37,952 bases of DNA, taken from the NCBI GenBank assembly GCA_031179905.1, contig JAPSHL010000008.1, forward strand, positions 1-37,952, written 5' to 3'. Position numbers and translations under genes: made by a program. Origin of the DNA: Bacillus sp. (in: firmicutes). Lineage in GTDB: Bacteria; Bacillota; Bacilli; Bacillales; Cytobacillaceae. Of this stretch, positions 33,540 to 37,952 are shown piece after piece; the first letter of the stretch is position 1; every line of letters begins with the position of its first letter. The notes under the pieces were generated by a model, which made no database searches, had not been told where the DNA came from, and saw only the letters and a program-made list of their open reading frames with translations.

Positions 33540-33659
33540 TAAATCATTCCTAACATAATCCGACAAAAAAACATCCTATATATAACAAGAATAATGGTAC
33601 TATAAAAAAGTGTATGACTCGATTTAAAAACTTAGTAATTGAAAAAAATATAACATTGG

Positions 33660-33688
33660 TGTAGGGGTTGAGCATTTTATAACGTCTA
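33660..33688 (+). promoter_or_regulatory. Possible ECF-type promoter of the sigma operon
   Basis: TGTAGG (33660-33665), 17-bp spacer, CGTCTA (33683-33688). The -10 fits ECF sigma factors, but the -35 lacks the usual AAC core, so the call is weak. Autoregulation would be normal for such an operon. Confidence 0.3.
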
Positions 33689-33707
33689 TTATGTGAAGAT
33701 GTGATGA

Positions 33708-33716
33708 GGGGGGGGG
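33708..33716 (+). repeat. Run of nine G residues before the ECF sigma gene
   Basis: Nine consecutive G (33708-33716), preceded by ATGA (33704-33707) and followed by AGAATAATA. The run lies where the ribosome binding site should be. It is the longest G run I noticed in the window and unusual in a low-GC genome. Its length decides whether the ATG at 33704 is in frame with the sigma gene. Confidence 0.9.
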
Positions 33717-33737
33717 AGAATAATAACAGATCAAGAG

Positions 33738-34262
33738 TTGATTGAGTTAGTCAAATTTGGAGATGATGACGCATTTAGACAGCTCGTCGAAAAGTATCGC
33801 CAGGATGTGTTCCGTATAATTTACAGCATCCTGAAAGATCAGAAAGAAGCTGAAGATGCTGCGCAGGAAGTATTCCTCAAAATATATTACTCTCTCCCCA
33901 AATATGAAAACCAAGGATTTAAAACTTGGATAACGAGGATAGCAGTCAATCATTCGATTGATGTTAAGCGAAAACAGCAAAGAAGGAGAGAGGACGTTAC
34001 AGAACAAATTGAGCTTGATACAGGAAAAAAAGACAATGTAGTAGCAGAAGTGCTCATAAGGCAGCAGCGCAAGTTGTTAAGAGAAAAGCTGAATGATATT
34101 CCAGATAATTATCGCGATGTTATTTACGGCTACTATATTGCAGAAAAGAGCTATCAGCAATTGGCCGAAGAGCAAAATGTTCAAGTCAAAACAATTGAAA
34201 CAAAACTGTACCGGGCAAGAATCTGGTTGAAGAAGCATTGGAAGGAGGAGGATTTCTTATGA
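33738..34262 (+). CDS. ECF sigma factor (sigma-70 family)
   Basis: A 174-aa sigma factor from a TTG at 33738. Region 2 spans about 10-75, with DAFRQLVEKYRQDVFRIIYSILKD and DAAQEVFLKIYYSLP. Region 4 is at about 120-170, with IPDNYRDVIYGYYIAEKSYQQLAEEQNVQVKTIETKLYRAR as the helix-turn-helix. The two-domain size is that of ECF factors. The reading frame continues upstream as Ile-Thr-Asp-Gln-Glu-Leu, which looks like a normal N-terminus with ATA (33723) where ATG is expected. The TTG is about 20 nt from the G run, too far for good initiation. The stop overlaps the anti-sigma ATG (ATGA). Confidence 0.85.
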   Translation: MIELVKFGDDDAFRQLVEKYRQDVFRIIYSILKDQKEAEDAAQEVFLKIYYSLPKYENQGFKTWITRIAVNHSIDVKRKQQRRREDVTEQIELDTGKKDNVVAEVLIRQQRKLLREKLNDIPDNYRDVIYGYYIAEKSYQQLAEEQNVQVKTIETKLYRARIWLKKHWKEEDFL

Positions 34263-34741
34263 TAACACACTATTCTTTTGAACAATGGCTACAGTATGCA
34301 AAGGACGAACTGGATGGGGATAAACGTGAACAAATGGAAGATCATCTATATGGATGTGATCATTGTCTTGATTTGTATGTCCAAGCAGTTGAAGCTCAAG
34401 AACAGGAACTTCCGTCCATATCGGATGTAGAAGCATTCACAGATCAAATCATGCAAAAAATTATACAGGAGCAGGCAGAACCAACTGAAATATCTGTTAT
34501 AAAACCGAAAAAGAAAAGATCATTTTATCAATCCTCTATCTTTCACTACGCAATTGCGGCCAGCATAACGCTAATTTTGATGACGACTGGAGTTTTCCAA
34601 TCGATCGTCAAACATACTGAAAGCATTCAAAAGGCAGAAATGCCTATGAAACAAGAAGAGGTAAAAGTAAGCTTTGTTGATAAGACATTTTCTTGGCTTA
34701 ATACATTTGATGGGAGTATGAAGGAGGAAAAGAAAAAATGA
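34259..34741 (+). CDS. Zinc-finger anti-sigma factor
   Basis: A 160-aa membrane-bound anti-sigma factor. The cytoplasmic N-terminus has the ZAS motif His29-x3-Cys33-x2-Cys36 (HLYGCDHC), which binds zinc and traps the sigma factor. A basic stretch KPKKKRS (83-89) leads into a single transmembrane helix (about 96-116), and the last 40 residues are outside. The start at 34259 follows GGAGGAGGATTTCTT and overlaps the sigma stop by 4 nt, so translation is coupled. The short external tail suggests that other membrane partners, perhaps the next two genes, sense the signal. Confidence 0.88.
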   Translation: MITHYSFEQWLQYAKDELDGDKREQMEDHLYGCDHCLDLYVQAVEAQEQELPSISDVEAFTDQIMQKIIQEQAEPTEISVIKPKKKRSFYQSSIFHYAIAASITLILMTTGVFQSIVKHTESIQKAEMPMKQEEVKVSFVDKTFSWLNTFDGSMKEEKKK

Positions 34742-35823
34742 AAAACCCGTTTGCCGCATTTATATTAGCTTTCTTTCCGGGAGGTGGACTATTTTACATT
34801 GGAAACCGGATAAGAGGCTCCTTATATGGCGCCGCAGTATTCGGACTGGCAGTATTCTCAATATTCCTGTTAAACATGTCGGGATATCTGGATGGGGTTA
34901 TTGCAGCCATTGTTTTTATTGGTTTTCTCATCTATTGCATTAGTATATTGGACACCTACATTACGGCTAGCCGCTATTTTAAACGACAGGTGCTCCCAAG
35001 CAATCAGACAGAGGATGGGATGGAGCGAACAGTACTTGTCAATACAATTGAATCACAGCGTTTTTACACGATTGTTTTATCCTTTGTGCCTGGTTTAGGA
35101 CATATTCAATTAGGTTTAATGTACCGAGGCATCACATTATTATCCACCTTTTTAGGTCTGATTATCATGGTCCTTTTTGTCTCGATTATAACTGGAGCAG
35201 GTGAGTTTCTGCTGTTCCTTGCTATTTTGCCTGTCATTTGGGTATATGGCTTTTTTGATGTGATGCAGCAGTTCGCCAGAAAGCAAAATGGTGAGGAACT
35301 GGTAGATCAAACGATCTTTCAAGATTTTGAACAAAACCGTGAGGACGGAAAGAAAAGCAAAATCATTGCAACCTTTCTTTCAATATTTCCTGGAGCAGGC
35401 CATTTATATCTAGGCTTGCAGCAAAGAGGACTGCAGTTGATGGCGGCATTCCTGTTTTCAATCTTTTTAATCAATGAGCTGTACTTAGGAATTTTCCTGT
35501 TTTTAATACCGATTATTTGGTTTTACAGCTTTTTCGACGGACTCCAAAAAGCTTCCAAAATGGGAGAAACCGAGCTGGAGGATACTCCGGTTATTGCCTA
35601 TTTGACAAATTATCAAAAATGGGTCGGAGTTGGACTACTTCTTGTAGGTTTTTATTACATGACAGTTAACATCCTGCTTCCTGCTTTTTCTTCTAGGTTG
35701 AAAGTATGGCTTGGAATCGACCTGCAATTTTTGTTCTATCATTATTTTCAGACAGGTGTAGTCTGCATTATTCTTATCTTAGGCGGTTTGCGAGTGCTTG
35801 TCGGTAATAAGAGAAACAGATAA
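34738..35823 (+). CDS. Multi-TM2 domain membrane protein
   Basis: A 361-aa polytopic membrane protein built from three tandem TM2-like repeats. The repeat core F-x-PG-x-G-x3-x-G-x3-RG occurs at residues 12-27 (FFPGGGLFYIGNRIRG), 116-131 (FVPGLGHIQLGLMYRG) and 216-231 (IFPGAGHLYLGLQQRG). Each is followed by hydrophobic helices, and repeats 2 and 3 share an IW-x-Y-x-FFD block (167-174 and 260-267). The C-terminus adds two more helices. Function is unknown. The start overlaps the anti-sigma stop by 4 nt, so it belongs to the sigma operon. Confidence 0.85.
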   Translation: MKNPFAAFILAFFPGGGLFYIGNRIRGSLYGAAVFGLAVFSIFLLNMSGYLDGVIAAIVFIGFLIYCISILDTYITASRYFKRQVLPSNQTEDGMERTVLVNTIESQRFYTIVLSFVPGLGHIQLGLMYRGITLLSTFLGLIIMVLFVSIITGAGEFLLFLAILPVIWVYGFFDVMQQFARKQNGEELVDQTIFQDFEQNREDGKKSKIIATFLSIFPGAGHLYLGLQQRGLQLMAAFLFSIFLINELYLGIFLFLIPIIWFYSFFDGLQKASKMGETELEDTPVIAYLTNYQKWVGVGLLLVGFYYMTVNILLPAFSSRLKVWLGIDLQFLFYHYFQTGVVCIILILGGLRVLVGNKRNR

Positions 35824-35869
35824 ATAAGCAGTCGGTAATTAAGATTGCACTAAGGAGGAGAAGCACTGA

Positions 35870-36814
35870 ATGAGAACTTGGAGAGTCGGAACATTTTCAA
35901 TGGGGTTGTCACTTTTGTTTCTAGGGGTTTTCCTATTATTGTCTCAAATTTTGGAGTGGAATATCACAACAGCATTAAAGCTGTGGTGGCCAATCATTCT
36001 TGTAGTCCTTGGATTGGAAATACTTGTGTACCTTTTTCTTAGCAAACAGGAAAAGCCTTATCTGAATTTTGACCTTTTCAGCATCGTTATCGTCGGCATA
36101 CTAGGTACAGCAGGGGTTATAATGGTTTTTCTCCAGACTTCAGGATTCATGGATTTGATTCAGGATGAAATTAGTAGAGAAGAAAGCACAATGGACCTGC
36201 CTGTCTACGACCAGAATATTGATAAGGATATTAAAAGAGTCGTAGTAGAAGGGAGCGGGTTGAGGCAATTAAGAGTAGAAGGAGTAAGTGAAAGGAATGT
36301 CTCCTTGTTTGGTACATACAGACAAGACAGTACAATCGGAAAAATTGAAAAGCAAGCAGATTATCTCACCATTTCCGAGAAAGGAGATACACTGTATATA
36401 AGGGTGAAGGAGCGTCCGAATCAAACAGCTTCATTCTACTCTGATTACTCAAATATTGATGCCACACTGCTTGTACCGACAGATGTTAAACTGGAAATTG
36501 CCAATCTTTCAAGCGAGCTTTCTATAAATCCGCGCGGACTGAAAAACGATTGGAAAGTGTCTGGTGCTGGTGAAATTGATTTAGATATTCAAGAGACAAA
36601 TAATGTAATGGTGACTGTTGAGGATACTCAGATTGGAAATGGAAGCAGCGAGAATTGGAGCATTGCAGAGCAAGAGGTTGATGCAGGTGGGAACTATGAC
36701 TCAACAGCGCAAGAAGACACTACTATTTATAACGGCACTTTTAAAAAAGGAAAAGCAGACTATCATATAGACGTTTTTAATGGTGGTGTACTGCAGCTGA
36801 ATGATAGGGAATAA
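35870..36814 (+). CDS. LiaF-like membrane protein (LiaI/LiaF TM domain)
   Basis: A 314-aa protein. The N-terminal 90 residues hold three hydrophobic helices (about 7-25, 31-56, 68-91) with LWWPIILVVLGLEIL, the signature of the LiaI-LiaF-like transmembrane region (DUF5668). The rest (about 120-314) is soluble and beta-rich, like the external or internal adhesin-type domain of LiaF/YvqF proteins. Members of this group sense or dampen cell-envelope stress signals; the role here is inferred. AAGGAGGAG precedes the ATG. It is 46 nt after the TM2 gene and ends the four-gene sigma operon. Confidence 0.83.
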   Translation: MRTWRVGTFSMGLSLLFLGVFLLLSQILEWNITTALKLWWPIILVVLGLEILVYLFLSKQEKPYLNFDLFSIVIVGILGTAGVIMVFLQTSGFMDLIQDEISREESTMDLPVYDQNIDKDIKRVVVEGSGLRQLRVEGVSERNVSLFGTYRQDSTIGKIEKQADYLTISEKGDTLYIRVKERPNQTASFYSDYSNIDATLLVPTDVKLEIANLSSELSINPRGLKNDWKVSGAGEIDLDIQETNNVMVTVEDTQIGNGSSENWSIAEQEVDAGGNYDSTAQEDTTIYNGTFKKGKADYHIDVFNGGVLQLNDRE

Positions 36815-36862
36815 AAATTAAAACAAACGATTGTTTAAATTTATAAAGACAGGTAAAAGCGG

Positions 36863-36889
36863 TTGGAACCCATATTTTTAGGGTATAAT
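36863..36889 (+). promoter_or_regulatory. Possible promoter of dgkB
   Basis: TATAAT at 36884-36889 with TTGGAA at 36863-36868; the 15-bp spacer is short. It lies in the 203-nt gap between the LiaF-like gene and dgkB. A small AAACAA/TTGTTT hairpin (36821-36836) upstream might weakly end the sigma operon. Confidence 0.4.
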
Positions 36890-37017
36890 TGATAGCAGAT
36901 TTCTAAATCCTTCAGAGCTTTTCTGCGGGATACTAAATATTGCCTAAAGAAGTATTTTTCGTATATGATGTTAGATGGTAGAAACAAGTCATGAAATTAT
37001 GAAATAGGATGATGGGT

Positions 37018-37952
37018 ATGAAAAGGGCTAGAATTATATATAATCCTACATCAGGCCGGGAAGCTTTTAAAAAGCATTTACCGGAGGTGCTGAAAAAACT
37101 GGAGAACGCAGGGTATGAAACATCCTGCCATGCTACTACGGGACCAGAGGATGCCACAAAAGCTGCAAAGATTGCAGTTGAAAGAAGATATGATCTTGTT
37201 GTTGCTGCAGGCGGTGACGGTACGATTAATGAAGTAGTAAATGGGCTTGCAGAGCAGGAGTACCGGCCGAAGCTTGGGATTATCCCAGTTGGAACGACTA
37301 ATGATTTTGCGAGAGCCTTGCATATCCCCCGAGATATTGAAGCTGCTGCAGATATAATTGCTAAAGGAGACACAATCCCTGTTGATATCGGACGGCTGAA
37401 TGAAGATAAATACTTCATCAATATTGGCGGCGGAGGTAATTTGACAGAGCTTTCTTATGAAGTGCCAAGCAAGCTGAAAACAATGCTTGGACAGCTTGCC
37501 TATTATTTAAAGGGTATGGAAAAGCTGCCCTTCATCAAGGCTACTAAAGTTAAGATAGAATACGATGGTAAATTGTTCGAAGGAGAAGTCATGCTGTTTT
37601 TAATTGGATTGACTAACTCTGTCGGAGGGTTTGAGAAACTTGCGCCAGGTTCTTCAATCAATGACGGTCTATTTTCTTTACTTATCTTGAAAAAGGCGAA
37701 TTTAGCAGACTTTATCCGAATTGCTACATTGGCTTTGCGCGGTGAGCATGTTAATGATCCAAGTGTCATCTATGTCAACGCTAACCGTATTAAAGTAACA
37801 TCAGAGGAGAAGGTTCAACTTAACCTGGACGGTGAATTTGGCGGGGTGCTCCCAGCTGAATTTGTTAATTTGTACAGACATTTTGAAGTGTTTGTTCCAA
37901 TAAACCAAATCCGAGATGAGGACCGTCCTGAAAAAGAGACAGTATCAGAGCA
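37018..37952 (+). CDS. dgkB: Diacylglycerol kinase DgkB (YerQ), 3' end outside window
   Basis: Soluble lipid kinase that phosphorylates diacylglycerol and recycles it to phosphatidic acid; essential in B. subtilis. At least 311 codons are present with no stop before the window edge, so the C-terminus is missing by a few residues. The catalytic-loop motif GGDGT is at residues 65-69, after IIYNPTSGR at the N-terminus, and VGTTNDFARAL follows. LNLDGE is near the C-terminus. The start at 37018 has AGGA 8 nt upstream; ATG 37012 is too close to it. Its order after gat genes matches B. subtilis. Confidence 0.95.
   Translation, partial: MKRARIIYNPTSGREAFKKHLPEVLKKLENAGYETSCHATTGPEDATKAAKIAVERRYDLVVAAGGDGTINEVVNGLAEQEYRPKLGIIPVGTTNDFARALHIPRDIEAAADIIAKGDTIPVDIGRLNEDKYFINIGGGGNLTELSYEVPSKLKTMLGQLAYYLKGMEKLPFIKATKVKIEYDGKLFEGEVMLFLIGLTNSVGGFEKLAPGSSINDGLFSLLILKKANLADFIRIATLALRGEHVNDPSVIYVNANRIKVTSEEKVQLNLDGEFGGVLPAEFVNLYRHFEVFVPINQIRDEDRPEKETVSE

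Noticed and set aside
36933..37421. 162-codon open frame on the minus strand over the start of dgkB
   Set aside because: It is antisense to the conserved GGDGT region of DgkB and has a biased Ser/Pro/Ala composition.

Overview
The window is a low-GC Firmicute chromosome segment, almost certainly from the family Bacillaceae. The evidence is a B. subtilis-type 5S rRNA, strong AAGGAGG-type ribosome binding sites, TTG and GTG starts, and gene order that follows the B. subtilis yebE-yebG-pur-yerA-yerB-yerC-pcrB-pcrA-ligA-yerH(camS)-gatCAB-yerQ(dgkB) region. Genus cannot be fixed from this sequence alone. I see no mobile element, prophage or CRISPR array.

Layout. (1) 1-460: the last gene of an rRNA operon (5S), its terminator, a second strong hairpin and a promoter. 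(2) 460-1195: yebE and yebG. (3) 1196-14436: the complete purine operon purEKBCSQLFMNHD, which makes IMP from PRPP. It is preceded by a PurR-type operator, a sigma-A promoter and a guanine-class purine riboswitch whose antiterminator and terminator helices can be traced. Most genes overlap or nearly touch. The two larger gaps (purB-purC and purF-purM) hold stem-loops without a strong T tract. (4) 14436-16024: an SDR oxidoreductase behind a sigma-B-like promoter and a small DUF2892 membrane protein, both on the minus strand. (5) 16025-25811: yerA (adenine-deaminase-like), yerB lipoprotein, yerC (TrpR-like), pcrB, pcrA helicase, ligA ligase and camS pheromone-precursor lipoprotein. (6) 25938-27499: yueI, then ohr facing its regulator ohrR, with a 30-bp OhrR-type operator over the ohr promoter. 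(7) 27711-30911: gatCAB, the tRNA-dependent amidotransferase. (8) 31039-36814: an accessory block lying between gatB and dgkB. It has a plsY paralogue and a large unknown membrane protein on the minus strand. Divergent from these is a four-gene cell-envelope module: ECF sigma factor, zinc-finger anti-sigma factor, triple-TM2 membrane protein and LiaF-like membrane protein. (9) 37018-end: dgkB, cut by the window edge.

The most unusual part is block 8. The ECF sigma gene has no ordinary start codon at a sensible distance from a ribosome binding site. A run of nine G residues lies just upstream, and a one-base change in that run would put an ATG in frame. The divergent membrane-protein gene has a textbook ECF-type promoter (TGAAAC-N17-CGTA). 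Together these suggest an uncharacterised envelope-stress circuit, possibly with on/off switching. No computation was run; all assignments come from reading motifs, lengths and context.
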